A DNA stretch of 23,922 nucleotides from Clostridiales bacterium DTU023 (GCA_001512945.1 LFTF01000051.1:1-23922); one strand, 5' to 3'. Shown: positions 7,564 through 15,549, counted from the first letter of the stretch. Numbers and translations: made by a program. Notes: generated by a model not told the origin, from the letters alone.

Positions 7564-8547
7564 ATGAATCAATCGAAAAAGAAAAATATAAAAAAACAAA
7601 CCCGACTCATTGCAGGCGCTGCGCTGGCTATCATCATGCTGGTCGTTCCGGTCACAACAGCTGTGAAGGGCGGACACTGGCATCATCAAGCCCAGGCGAG
7701 TCTCGCTCAAAGTGGATCCAGTGACGATGAGCCGCACATACGAAATGAGTTTGACGATAACTTCCTGATCTTTGACGGAGATACGATCGACCGTCACTTA
7801 AATGACATTGCCGGTTTGGACACTGATCCTCAGGCAAGCACTCCCGTCGACGCCATCGGCGAAGACGAATCAACCGCATTATGGGATCAGGCATATGTTG
7901 AACGCGTTTTGGGACAAAGTTATTCCGATGCTGATGACACAGCAACCCAAGCAATAACCAAGCGTGAAGCGGTTGACGCGATAAAACGCGACAAGGATCT
8001 GCTCATAGAAAAAGAAGCGCAGGCCAAAAAGGAAGCCGCAAAAAAAGAGGCTGCCAAAAAAGCCGAAATTGCTAAAAAGGAAGCTGCCAAAAAGGCTAAA
8101 GCCGAGACGGTCATTCAGCAGCAGGCTTTGCCTACGGGAAATGATCGCTTCCTAATTCAAGTAAACAATCCCGATACAAATTACACAGGCAGACCGTTTC
8201 AGGTCTCAGATCGGAATGTGCTAGAGGGACTTGTAATGGGAGAATTCGGCAACGACTACCTCGGTGCCGTACTTGTTGCCCAGTGCATCCGAGACTCCAT
8301 GATCAAAGAAGGCACCAACAGCACCTCCGTCATCAAGCGTAAATACGGGTATACGGCACCGGTTCGTCGCTCAGTGACGCAGGACGTCAAGCGAGCAGTT
8401 GCTTTTGTCTTCGATGAAGGCGGCAGCGCCGTCCAGCACCCAATTTATTATTTCTACGCCAGCAACCTCGTCAAGGGCAAATGGCATGAAACACAAAATT
8501 TTGTGGTTCAAAGACACGCGGTACGTTTTTTCAGTCCACATCGCTGA
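7564..8547 (+). CDS. Secreted SleB-like cell-wall hydrolase
   Basis: A 327-residue exported protein. A Lys-rich N-terminus and hydrophobic core (residues 17-33) are followed by a likely signal peptidase site near AQA-S (45/46). Next come an acidic low-complexity region (50-130), a Lys/Ala-rich helical spacer (149-181), and a C-terminal domain (about 217-327) resembling the SleB/Hydrolase_2 fold: LEGLVMGEFGNDYLGAVLVAQCI with a candidate catalytic Glu227, then YYFYASN and KWHETQNFVVQRHAVRFF. SleB enzymes are lytic transglycosylases that open spore cortex or vegetative peptidoglycan; distant clostridial copies like this are often simply called cell wall hydrolases. The start has GAGG five bases upstream. 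No ypeB neighbour is present, so a role in germination is not implied. Confidence 0.75.
   Translation: MNQSKKKNIKKQTRLIAGAALAIIMLVVPVTTAVKGGHWHHQAQASLAQSGSSDDEPHIRNEFDDNFLIFDGDTIDRHLNDIAGLDTDPQASTPVDAIGEDESTALWDQAYVERVLGQSYSDADDTATQAITKREAVDAIKRDKDLLIEKEAQAKKEAAKKEAAKKAEIAKKEAAKKAKAETVIQQQALPTGNDRFLIQVNNPDTNYTGRPFQVSDRNVLEGLVMGEFGNDYLGAVLVAQCIRDSMIKEGTNSTSVIKRKYGYTAPVRRSVTQDVKRAVAFVFDEGGSAVQHPIYYFYASNLVKGKWHETQNFVVQRHAVRFFSPHR
8008..8106 (+). repeat. Lys/Ala-rich repeat in the hydrolase
   Basis: The segment encodes overlapping KKEAAKK-type units that should form a long, positively charged single helix between the signal/acidic region and the catalytic domain. At DNA level it contains runs of up to seven As, which are prone to slippage. 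It may bind anionic wall polymers or act as a spacer (inference). Confidence 0.7.
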
Positions 8548-8574
8548 TCTCAATTTGCATTGGCGAAAAGTATC

Positions 8575-8610
8575 GGGCAGCGCGTGATTATCACGCTCTG
8601 CCCAATTTTT
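8575..8610. terminator. Strong bidirectional terminator
   Basis: A 13-base inverted repeat with one mismatch (arms 8575-8587 and 8591-8603: GGGCAGCGCGTGA paired with TCACGCTCTGCCC), a TTA loop, then AATTTTT on the plus strand. It sits between the convergent SleB-like gene and the membrane-protein pair. On the minus strand a short T-rich stretch follows too, so it likely serves both. Confidence 0.85.
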
Positions 8611-8624
8611 GATATGACAAGTAC

Positions 8625-9278
8625 TTACAGTTTTCCCTTCTTATAGAGAAAACGTGAAAGCACAATAGCCAAAATAGCACCGACCGGAACCAGTAAACTC
8701 ACTTTATCAGCGAGACTCGGCATAACAATAAAGAGAATCAGCATAAAGACCATCGGTCCCACTGCAATCTTCCAGTTCCTTGAGATAAAGATAACGGCAA
8801 GCCCCCCGAACAGCGCGGGAAGGATATTCGCGAATGCGGGCGCCAGGGTTGGAGATTCCAGAATCGGCGCCAGAGTATTCAGCAAAAGCATGCCCAGGAA
8901 TAGAATCACTGTAGTCACAATTGACGAGATGCCGATGGCAATGGTCGAGATGACTTCGCCTTCAGGCGTGCCCGGCTCAACTTTGGCCACCTTCATGGCA
9001 TTGATCGCGCAAGGCGCTTTTAGATTCGTGATGTTCCCCGTCACAAAGCTCAGGTACGAGCCTCCCGCACCCAACATCGGCGCGTAGGTGAACGCTTCGA
9101 TGATTCCCACGGTGTAGAACACAGGGATTACACCGAGGAGTCCCTTGCCCAATGCGCCTAGATAAGGCCACGCGTTGAAATAAATACTGACAAGCAATGG
9201 GTACGACGCGAACGCGATAATCGCGAGAATGCCTGAAACCCGACCCCACAGATGAATTTTTTGATCATATTGGCTCAT
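8625..9278 (-). CDS. Polytopic membrane protein, partner of DUF5058-like
   Basis: A 217-residue protein with about five to six hydrophobic segments (roughly 14-34, 38-60, 106-135, 145-165, 168-186, 190-210) and the loop motif GAGGSYLSFVTGNITNLKAPCAINAMK near residues 70-96, which looks like a conserved functional loop. It is translated right behind the DUF5058-like gene: the stop of that gene and this ATG are three bases apart and the GGAGG site lies inside the upstream gene. The two are therefore probably one two-subunit transporter. Proteins of this kind are sometimes labelled mechanosensitive channels, but I see no MscS features. The substrate is unknown. Confidence 0.6.
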   Translation of the reverse strand: MSQYDQKIHLWGRVSGILAIIAFASYPLLVSIYFNAWPYLGALGKGLLGVIPVFYTVGIIEAFTYAPMLGAGGSYLSFVTGNITNLKAPCAINAMKVAKVEPGTPEGEVISTIAIGISSIVTTVILFLGMLLLNTLAPILESPTLAPAFANILPALFGGLAVIFISRNWKIAVGPMVFMLILFIVMPSLADKVSLLVPVGAILAIVLSRFLYKKGKL

Positions 9279-9281
9279 GGG

Positions 9282-10004
9282 TTAACCTCCGATCCAAGCA
9301 GTGAGCGGAATGGAAAACGCCATCGCGCCAAGCATACTGAACGGCATTGCGTAGTTCTCAAGCCATACGATATTCTTTTTCTTGACCAGGAAGCCAAAGA
9401 AGAGCATCAGAAGTGACGAGAATATCATCACGAATACAGGGATCCATCCCTGTATTCCGAATGTCACCTTTGAAAAGATCATTCCGAGGAACGCGGAGAC
9501 CATGCCGATGAAAAGCGAATCCATGAAGATCGCCCCCCATTTCTTATCCTTGGATTTAATCGTCAACAGTCCTTTTTCAATTTTGCGCAAAAAGAACGTA
9601 ATGATTACGATACCTGAGAAACTACCCAGCGTCATCACCCATGCGATGGTGGAGTATGATCGCGCATCAGTCAGCGCATCGGTCAGCGAAATACCGAGCA
9701 CCGTGGCCGCTGATGTGGCAGCCGGTAGCTCGTACGTCAGCGCGCCAACGACGCTAAGACGGAGCCATGGCAGGGGGAGTCCAAGAAATTGCGACAACGT
9801 AATGATCCCAATGATAATCGCAATCGCCGGGGCGATCGAAAATACGCCAGCTCCGCGCATGATTGAGCGGAGAAGTGTTTTTGACATCTCCAATTCACGG
9901 GCTCGCTTGTATGCCTTGACAGTAAAAAAGATTGATTGACCCAGCACATACAAGATGACGACTCCCGCCAACCCGAAGAGCACAGGGTGATTCACACTAA
10001 ACAT
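9282..10004 (-). CDS. DUF5058-like membrane protein
   Basis: A 240-residue polytopic membrane protein with around six hydrophobic segments and a central motif LTYELPAATSAATVLGISLTDAL. This resembles the DUF5058 family of Firmicutes membrane proteins, as I recall it; the match is from memory of pattern, not a search. I chose ATG 10004 because AAGAGGTG sits five bases upstream; the ATG at 10019 lacks a ribosome binding site. It is the first gene of a two-gene unit with the membrane protein at 8625-9278. A possible -10 (TACAAT, 10035-10040) precedes it, just after the large hairpin that ends the ABC transporter operon. The pair is likely a transporter of unknown substrate. Confidence 0.6.
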   Translation of the reverse strand: MFSVNHPVLFGLAGVVILYVLGQSIFFTVKAYKRARELEMSKTLLRSIMRGAGVFSIAPAIAIIIGIITLSQFLGLPLPWLRLSVVGALTYELPAATSAATVLGISLTDALTDARSYSTIAWVMTLGSFSGIVIITFFLRKIEKGLLTIKSKDKKWGAIFMDSLFIGMVSAFLGMIFSKVTFGIQGWIPVFVMIFSSLLMLFFGFLVKKKNIVWLENYAMPFSMLGAMAFSIPLTAWIGG

Positions 10005-10054
10005 AAACACCTCTTTCATTTTTCAGCGTGATCGATTGTAATTCTGTTACCCAC

Positions 10055-10098
10055 ATTTGGAATGAGAGGGCGACTATAGTCACCCTCTCATTCCAAAT
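10055..10098. terminator. Long perfect hairpin after the ABC operon
   Basis: A 16-bp perfect stem (10055-10070 with 10083-10098) enclosing, after one C/A mismatch, the palindrome GACTATAGTC. It lies between the ATPase stop and the DUF5058-like gene. Neither side has a T-tract, so it may be a transcript-end stabiliser or a Rho-independent terminator of unusual form. Confidence 0.5.
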
Positions 10099-10154
10099 CA
10101 CATGAATAACTTAACAGTTTGATGCCGCCCGCGCGCGGCCGGCATATGTATCCA

Positions 10155-11684
10155 TTAGGCAGACTGATCGCTTTCTTCTTCGACTCCGGCCATTAAGAGA
10201 CCCAGTCGATTGCGTGAGCAATCGCACTGATCGAGACAGGCAAGGATCCGTCCGCTGTAAATAACAAGGACTCGGTCCGGGATTTCCAGGATTTCGTCAA
10301 GTTCTGTCGATACCATGAGGACGGCTGCACCTTTATCGCGCGCGTCCACAATCTGAGTCTGAATATATTTAGTCGCGCCGATATCAAGGCCACGCGACGG
10401 ATGCACTGCCACGAGCAGATTCACCTCACGAGACAGTTCACGGCCAACGACCAATTTCTGCTGGTTACCTCCCGACAGATTGCCCGCCGCTTCCATTACA
10501 CTCGGCGTCTTAACCGAGAACTTTTTGACCAGTTCACGACTGTGTTTGTCGATCCAGTTCCAATGCAGGAAACCGCGCGTAGAATAGGGCTCTTGATAAT
10601 TGTCTACCATGGCGATGTTCTCGCGAACATTCATCTTTCCGACCATACCCATCTTCTGCCGGTCTTCCGGTATGTGACCGGTGCCTTCTTGCATAATCTG
10701 TTTGGCCGTTTTGCCCGCCATATCTTTGCCAAGGATTTCGATCTTACCCGAGGTCGGGGGCAACAATCCCGTGATGCACTTGATGAGTTCAGACTGTCCG
10801 TTGCCGTCAACGCCGCATATACCGACAATTTCGCCTGCTCGCACATCGAATGTCACATCTTTAAGGATGTGAATCCCTTTGTCATTTGTATAATTCAGAT
10901 TTTCAACGTTGAGGACAACTTCACCAGGATCCGATACTGTTTTTGCTGTCACGAGTTCAACATCGCGCCCCACCATTAGGTGGGCAAGCTCATTCAAGTT
11001 CTTGATGCTTTTGACTTCGAGACCTGCAGCAGTTACTTTCCCCTGCCTGAGAATCGTGCAACGGTCGCAGATAGCCAATATCTCGGGTAACTTGTGACTG
11101 ATAAAAATGACTGTCTTGCCTTCCGCCACCAGCTGGCGGATGACGTCGAAAAGTCCTTCTACCTCCTGTGGTGTTAACACAGCTGTCGGTTCGTCAAGGA
11201 TCAGTGTATCGACGTCGCGATAGAGCGCCTTCAATATTTCGAGGCGCTGCTGCTGACCGACCGACATTCTTCCCACTTTCTCCCATGGGTCAATGTTCAT
11301 GTGATAACGTTCTGCCATTTCAGTGAAACTCTTGGCAGCACTTTTTAAGTCGAGAACCTGCTTATTGTCGGCGTAACCGAGAACAACATTTTCGATCGCG
11401 CTATGAGCGGGGATAAGCATGAAGTGCTGATGCACCATGCCGATACCACAATCGATCGCGTCTCGCGGCGTTCGAATGTTGATCATTTCACCTTTGTAAT
11501 AGATCTCGCCCGATGTCTGCTCATAGAGTCCGAACAGAATATTCATCAAGGTCGATTTGCCCGCTCCGTTCTCCCCAAGAAGCGCATGTACTTCGCCTTG
11601 TTCGACAGAAAATGACACGTCATCATTAGCGACAACTGGTCCAAATCGTTTTGTAATATTTTTCATTTCAAGAATGGTTGACAT
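10155..11684 (-). CDS. Nucleoside-type ABC transporter ATPase (double)
   Basis: A 509-residue ATPase with two tandem ABC domains, as in NupO/YufO, RbsA and other CUT2-like importers. Domain 1 is canonical: Walker A GENGAGKST (37-45), Q-loop Gln86, signature SVGQQQR (141-147), Walker B LILDEP (161-166). Domain 2 has a degenerate Walker A (GVDGNGQSEL) but keeps the LSGGNQQK signature, the usual asymmetry in this family. It powers uptake through the two permeases upstream. I chose ATG 11684, seven bases after AGGAGG, rather than the longer frame that reads into the permease gene. It is the last gene of the operon, whereas in Bacillus nupNOPQ the ATPase comes second. Confidence 0.9.
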   Translation of the reverse strand: MSTILEMKNITKRFGPVVANDDVSFSVEQGEVHALLGENGAGKSTLMNILFGLYEQTSGEIYYKGEMINIRTPRDAIDCGIGMVHQHFMLIPAHSAIENVVLGYADNKQVLDLKSAAKSFTEMAERYHMNIDPWEKVGRMSVGQQQRLEILKALYRDVDTLILDEPTAVLTPQEVEGLFDVIRQLVAEGKTVIFISHKLPEILAICDRCTILRQGKVTAAGLEVKSIKNLNELAHLMVGRDVELVTAKTVSDPGEVVLNVENLNYTNDKGIHILKDVTFDVRAGEIVGICGVDGNGQSELIKCITGLLPPTSGKIEILGKDMAGKTAKQIMQEGTGHIPEDRQKMGMVGKMNVRENIAMVDNYQEPYSTRGFLHWNWIDKHSRELVKKFSVKTPSVMEAAGNLSGGNQQKLVVGRELSREVNLLVAVHPSRGLDIGATKYIQTQIVDARDKGAAVLMVSTELDEILEIPDRVLVIYSGRILACLDQCDCSRNRLGLLMAGVEEESDQSA

Positions 11685-11694
11685 ATTCGACCTC

Positions 11695-12612
11695 CTATTC
11701 CTTGATGTACGGAATCGCGCTGCCAGCCGGTTTATTCGATCTGCGACTGATAACACAGAGCGCGATGATGGTGATGACATAAGGAATCATCAGAGGGAAC
11801 TGTGAAGGGAAACCCGTCGCGAGCGCCTGCAAACGGTACATGAGCGAGTTACTCGCTCCGAATACCAAAGAGGCAAACATGACTCCCACGGGTGTGTAAT
11901 TGCCAAATACGACCGCTGCCAACGCGATAAAACCACCGCCGGCGATCATGCCTTCTGTGAAGAAGCTGAGTTGTCCCATTGAAATAAATGCGCCTGCAAA
12001 GCCGGCCATGACACCGCTGAACAAAACTGCTATAAAACGTGTCATAGCGACACGGATACCGACCGTATCACACGCCTTCGGGTTTTCACCAACAGAGCGA
12101 ACCTTGAGTCCTGTATTCGAGCGAAACATCATGAACTGCGCTACCGGGACCAATAAAAATGCCAGATAGATCGGTATCTGATGCCGGAAAAAGATTTCTC
12201 CGATATAAGGTATTTTTGACAACAGGGGGATCGGCGTAATATCGAACCTATCGATTTGCGGAGGGCTCGTGTTCGCGCCAAATACGGCGCGGTTAACGGT
12301 AATCGTCAACCCAGACGCGAGCAGATTCAGTCCTGTACCAATGACCGTTTGATCGGCTTTGACAATGACCGTGAAAAACGCGAATAATGCGGCGAAAAGA
12401 ACCGTTACTGCGATGGCAATCAGTGCACCTAGCCATACACTGCCCGTTAACAGGGAGCCCATGACACCTGCCAGAGCACCAATCAGCATCAACCCTTCTG
12501 TACCGATATTGACGATCCCCGCACGCTCACTAAACACAAGGCCCAACCCCGCAAGCAATGTCGGAGTTGCAAGCCGGATGGTAGTCGCAAGAAAATTAGC
12601 TAATTCATTCAT
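11695..12612 (-). CDS. Nucleoside-type ABC permease, NupQ-like
   Basis: A 305-residue integral membrane permease of the BPD_transp_2 family with about eight to nine membrane helices. The conserved N-terminal LATPTLLAGLGLVFSERAGI and NIGTEGLMLIGA motifs and the cytoplasmic coupling loop GLKVRSVGENPKACDTVGI match NupQ/YufQ-like subunits. Its start overlaps the stop of the preceding permease by four bases (ATGA), and its own TAG stop lies in the ribosome binding site of the ATPase gene. It forms the translocation pore with the longer permease. Confidence 0.9.
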   Translation of the reverse strand: MNELANFLATTIRLATPTLLAGLGLVFSERAGIVNIGTEGLMLIGALAGVMGSLLTGSVWLGALIAIAVTVLFAALFAFFTVIVKADQTVIGTGLNLLASGLTITVNRAVFGANTSPPQIDRFDITPIPLLSKIPYIGEIFFRHQIPIYLAFLLVPVAQFMMFRSNTGLKVRSVGENPKACDTVGIRVAMTRFIAVLFSGVMAGFAGAFISMGQLSFFTEGMIAGGGFIALAAVVFGNYTPVGVMFASLVFGASNSLMYRLQALATGFPSQFPLMIPYVITIIALCVISRRSNKPAGSAIPYIKE

Positions 12613-13778
12613 TCTCGCTCACCTACTTTCACCGTTGACCCAGCAATTTCAGGGACGTCATTGTCCCCAGATTCAAATGAACCTGAATCTTCTATGGGAT
12701 TATCCGGCCGCACAATACTCTTGCGCCGGCGTTTAAATTGGAACATCTGCCGACCGGCAATAAAGAGAATAATCAGCGCCTGGATAACAACGGCAACCGA
12801 AGAATTGACGTCGCGTGTCAGCACTTCCATACGAAGCGCTCCCGCCGAAAGACCTCCGAACAAGATGCCCGAGAAGATAATGCCCACTGGATTCATATTC
12901 CCGAGCAACGCAACCGCTATGCCCGTAAAACCGTAGGGAACTGTGAAGGAAGTGATCATCAGGCGTTTCTGCACGGCAATAATCTCAATACAGCCGCCGA
13001 GCCCTGCCAGACCACCCGCAAGGAAAAGTGACAGTAGCGTTGAGCGGGCAACACTCATACCGGCGTATTCTCCCGCCGTGGGGTTCAGGCCGACCACGCG
13101 CATCCTGAACCCACTAGTCGTTTTCCAAAGGTAGAAATAATACAAAAACACACAGGCCAATACAATCAGAAGCCCTGTATGAACTTTGAGACCGGGAATG
13201 AAACTGCCAAGCGTCGCGCTCTTTGCGACCGAAGCCGATTGAGGATAATAAGGCGGCAAATCTTCCAACATGGGGCCTGTTACAAAAAAGGCGTTCAACT
13301 GTACCGCGATATAGTTCAACATAATCGTGACGATTAATTCACTAGCTCCAAATTTGACCTTGAGCGCGCCCGTGATAAATCCGAATAACGCACCACCGAG
13401 AAAGCCTGCAATCAATGTAAGCGGAAGGTGAATGGCCATCGGCAAATTGGGAATCGCAACTGCAACGGCTGTACCACAGATACCTCCGATTACAAACTGT
13501 CCTTGGGCACCAAGATTGATAATCCCGCTCCTTTTCGCGATTGAAAAAGATAAGGCAGTAAAAATCAGGGGGATAGCCTTGGTCAGAGTCGCATCGAACG
13601 CTCTTACTGTTCCAAATCCGCCTGACAACATGTAGCCATAAGCAACAAACGGGTTGGTCTTGCTAGTCAGCAAAATAACAATACTTCCGATGAGAAGCGA
13701 GGCGATGATCGCCATCAGTGGATAATAAAGTGCTTGCAAAAGATTTTGCAAGCGTTGCTTGCGGGTCATCCCTTCCAT
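12609..13778 (-). CDS. Nucleoside-type ABC permease, NupP-like
   Basis: A 389-residue permease of the BPD_transp_2 family, the larger of the two (NupP/YufP-like). Visible are several membrane segments, the NLGAQGQFVIGGI motif around residues 89-101, and the coupling loop GFRMRVVGLNPTAGEYAGM. The hydrophilic C-terminal tail (about 345-389) carries an acidic cluster. AAGGAG lies five bases before the ATG. It follows the lipoprotein gene after 156 bases that contain a strong hairpin, so it is probably expressed at a lower level than the binding protein. Confidence 0.9.
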   Translation of the reverse strand: MEGMTRKQRLQNLLQALYYPLMAIIASLLIGSIVILLTSKTNPFVAYGYMLSGGFGTVRAFDATLTKAIPLIFTALSFSIAKRSGIINLGAQGQFVIGGICGTAVAVAIPNLPMAIHLPLTLIAGFLGGALFGFITGALKVKFGASELIVTIMLNYIAVQLNAFFVTGPMLEDLPPYYPQSASVAKSATLGSFIPGLKVHTGLLIVLACVFLYYFYLWKTTSGFRMRVVGLNPTAGEYAGMSVARSTLLSLFLAGGLAGLGGCIEIIAVQKRLMITSFTVPYGFTGIAVALLGNMNPVGIIFSGILFGGLSAGALRMEVLTRDVNSSVAVVIQALIILFIAGRQMFQFKRRRKSIVRPDNPIEDSGSFESGDNDVPEIAGSTVKVGERE

Positions 13779-13867
13779 ACATGCTCCTTCACACTGCGTG
13801 ACTAAATAATGGTCCGGATTAACCCAGAGCCAATTATTTTAGTTGGGCAGTTAACATGCGATGTGAA

Positions 13868-13904
13868 ATCCGGGTACAGACTCAGAAAGTGTCTGTACCC
13901 GGAT
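13868..13904 (-). terminator. Hairpin between binding protein and permease
   Basis: A perfect 14-bp stem (ATCCGGGTACAGAC / GTCTGTACCCGGAT) with a 9-base loop, 30 bases after the lipoprotein gene. Only ATTTC follows on the minus strand. In such operons this kind of hairpin commonly lets part of the transcription through, so the binding protein is made in excess (established pattern, applied here by inference). Confidence 0.7.
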
Positions 13905-13934
13905 AAAAAGAACGATCACATCGCGGACTAAAAA

Positions 13935-14915
13935 CTAGCCGAGATTGACCACGATCTCGCCGGAAGCGAGTTTCTTCTGGATCTCGTCAATTTGATCCTT
14001 GATTTCTTTTGAGACTTCCAAGTAGTACTCGCCTACGAAGATAACGCCTTGAGCGGCGCCCATCGGCAGGATTTCCATAGGCATGTCGCCTGCGAGGTAC
14101 GATTTGTAAGCGGCCTCATATGCGATTGAAGTGTCTTTAACGATTGCTACGACTGCGGCAGTAGGTGCCACTGTCTCCTGGTTTAAGCCAGATCCGATCG
14201 CAAGAATGCCTTCTTCTTCGGCGGCTTCCATGACACCAAGTGATGCCTGGTTGGCCATCGGGCACAGGACGTCGACGCCCTGACTGACGAATGCTTTTCC
14301 TAGCTCTTTCGCAGCGCTGACATCGTCCATGCTGCCTGTATTCTGGGAAATAATCTTAACGTCGGGGTTGACAAATTTGGCGCCCTGCTCGAAGCCTTTG
14401 GCTCCGTTGAGGATAGGCGCGATTTCCAGACCGCCGATGTAGCCGACTGTTCCGGTTTTCGTCAAAAGAGCTGCCAACGCGCCCATCAGGTAACCCTGTT
14501 GAGCATCTTGGATTGCGAAAGAACGCACGTTCTCAGCCATTACTTGCGAGTTAATCAAGAAGAACTGGACATTCGGATATTTCGGGGCTTCTTGCATCGC
14601 AAGGTCCTGATAGCTGCTAGATGACATAAAGATTACTTCATACCCGTCGTCGGCATAGGTGCGAATTGCTTCTGCCGCGTCTGAAACAGGTGTGTTTTCT
14701 GTGTGTCCAATTTGTGCGCCAACTGCTTCAATTTTCTTGAGACCGTTAAATGCCGTAGCATTCCAGCTCATGTCCGAAACAGCACCCTCCATGATGAGAG
14801 CAACTTTTTTCTTAGCGTCAGGTGTCTTTTCTCCCTTGTCGCACGCGGCAATAACGCCTACGGACAAGATGAGTACCAGCATCAGTGCCAGCATTTTGAT
14901 CCATTTTGTTTTCAT
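13935..14915 (-). CDS. BMP-family nucleoside-binding lipoprotein
   Basis: A 326-residue substrate-binding lipoprotein of the BMP (BmpA/PnrA/NupN) family, which captures purine or other nucleosides outside the membrane. A Lys-rich start and hydrophobic stretch lead to the lipobox IAAC with the lipidated Cys25. The mature part begins VALIMEGAVSDMSWN, the family's typical first strand, and contains GTVGYIGGLEIAPILNGAKGFEQGA. Length is normal. The ATG follows AGGAGG by about seven bases. The operon has its own promoter (15065-15094). BMP proteins can bind other ligands, including autoinducer-like or riboflavin-type molecules, so nucleoside is likely but not proven. Confidence 0.92.
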   Translation of the reverse strand: MKTKWIKMLALMLVLILSVGVIAACDKGEKTPDAKKKVALIMEGAVSDMSWNATAFNGLKKIEAVGAQIGHTENTPVSDAAEAIRTYADDGYEVIFMSSSSYQDLAMQEAPKYPNVQFFLINSQVMAENVRSFAIQDAQQGYLMGALAALLTKTGTVGYIGGLEIAPILNGAKGFEQGAKFVNPDVKIISQNTGSMDDVSAAKELGKAFVSQGVDVLCPMANQASLGVMEAAEEEGILAIGSGLNQETVAPTAAVVAIVKDTSIAYEAAYKSYLAGDMPMEILPMGAAQGVIFVGEYYLEVSKEIKDQIDEIQKKLASGEIVVNLG

Positions 14916-15060
14916 AATTTCTATTTCCTCCTATTAATAAATGTCGATCTATTTGATGCCAACGGTTTGGTGTACTGACCCTGACAAACGGCTACCCGTA
15001 AGCCAGATACCAGTGAATAACCGATTACGGCATAGTGCAAGCAAATCGACTCATCAACGC
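14916..15060 (-). promoter_or_regulatory. Untranslated leader of the BMP operon
   Basis: About 140 bases lie between the predicted transcription start and the lipoprotein ATG. I looked for a purine riboswitch, frequent before such transporters, and did not see its conserved core. Only short pairings such as GTTTG/CAAAC are apparent. The AGGAGG ribosome binding site is at the 3' end. Unknown leader, possibly unstructured. Confidence 0.3.
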
Positions 15061-15064
15061 TTGT

Positions 15065-15094
15065 ATCGTAACATAAAATCCGCATTTTTGTCAT
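15065..15094 (-). promoter_or_regulatory. Promoter of the BMP transporter operon
   Basis: ATGACA (5/6 to TTGACA), 18-base spacer, TACGAT (4/6 to TATAAT) on the minus strand. It lies back to back with a candidate plus-strand promoter at 15107-15135. Confidence 0.5.
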
Positions 15095-15106
15095 CATCTT
15101 GCATCC

Positions 15107-15135
15107 TTGCGCCTCAACAACTATCAGTCTAAAAT
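15107..15135 (+). promoter_or_regulatory. Possible promoter of the DUF2007-like gene
   Basis: TTGCGC (3/6), 17 bases, TAAAAT (5/6). Its -10 overlaps the would-be ATG of the mini-lipoprotein remnant at 15134, so both cannot be used as read. Confidence 0.3.
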
Positions 15136-15207
15136 GAAATCAAGCGACTCACCGGTTTGCTGGCCGTATTAATGTTGGCAGGATGCAACCATAGATCAAG
15201 AGGATAA
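15134..15207 (+). pseudogene. Frameshifted mini-lipoprotein remnant
   Basis: Translating 15139-15204 gives IKRLTGLLAVLMLAGC followed by NHRSRG and a stop: a textbook lipoprotein signal and lipobox (LAGC) with only six more residues. The reading frame has no ordinary start; an ATG-AAA at 15134 is one base out of frame, in a run of As. Adding one A would give an intact 24-residue lipopeptide beginning MKIKRL. It ends four bases before the next ATG. It may be a decayed gene, a sequencing indel, or a chance resemblance. Confidence 0.4.
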
Positions 15208-15210
15208 CCC

Positions 15211-15507
15211 ATGACGGTTTTAGAATTTTTCAAACGCAAAATAAAAGCGCTTGATCGCGATAGTGATCAAGCACCTCCGGCCTACGATCCCGTGTTCCTC
15301 ATTTCATCGCCTCTGGTTTGGAGCGCGCATGTCGAATCATATCTCCAAGAACGGGACATCCCATTTCTGAAGCGTGGCCAAATGGGTGCCGGTCTTGCCA
15401 TTGAGCTGGGACCTGTCAATGAAATTTACGACTACTATGTGCCGCGCGAAGCACTCGAACAAGCGCTCGCTGATCTCGATGAACTCAAGGAGCTCATCGG
15501 AAACTGA
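15211..15507 (+). CDS. Small DUF2007-like protein
   Basis: A 98-residue cytosolic protein. Residues 26-95 (DPVFLISSPLVWSAHVESYLQERDIPFLKRGQ... YDYYVPREALEQALADLDEL) have the pattern of DUF2007 'putative signal-transducing' domains: a short beta-alpha-beta unit with an 'edit which subunit is exposed' helix and a final helix. The function of this family is unknown. The start has AAGAGG seven bases upstream. It faces the endonuclease IV gene across 42 bases and stands alone. The family assignment is by pattern only. Confidence 0.6.
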   Translation: MTVLEFFKRKIKALDRDSDQAPPAYDPVFLISSPLVWSAHVESYLQERDIPFLKRGQMGAGLAIELGPVNEIYDYYVPREALEQALADLDELKELIGN

Positions 15508-15549
15508 CAAACAGTCTCCCTATAATTTTCAACTTGCGCCGGTTGAATA

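Noticed and set aside
8008..8106. A-rich repeats as a CRISPR or tandem array
   Set aside because: The repeats are imperfect, in frame and explained by a Lys/Ala helix in the protein.
9382..9939. 185-codon plus-strand ORF
   Set aside because: Antisense to the DUF5058-like membrane protein; low-complexity shadow composition.
10401..10979. 192-codon plus-strand ORF
   Set aside because: Antisense to the ABC ATPase, no recognisable family and no ribosome binding site.
14916..15060. Purine riboswitch before the nucleoside transporter
   Set aside because: The conserved core of the purine aptamer (TATAA...GGTTTGG...CTACC pattern) is not present.
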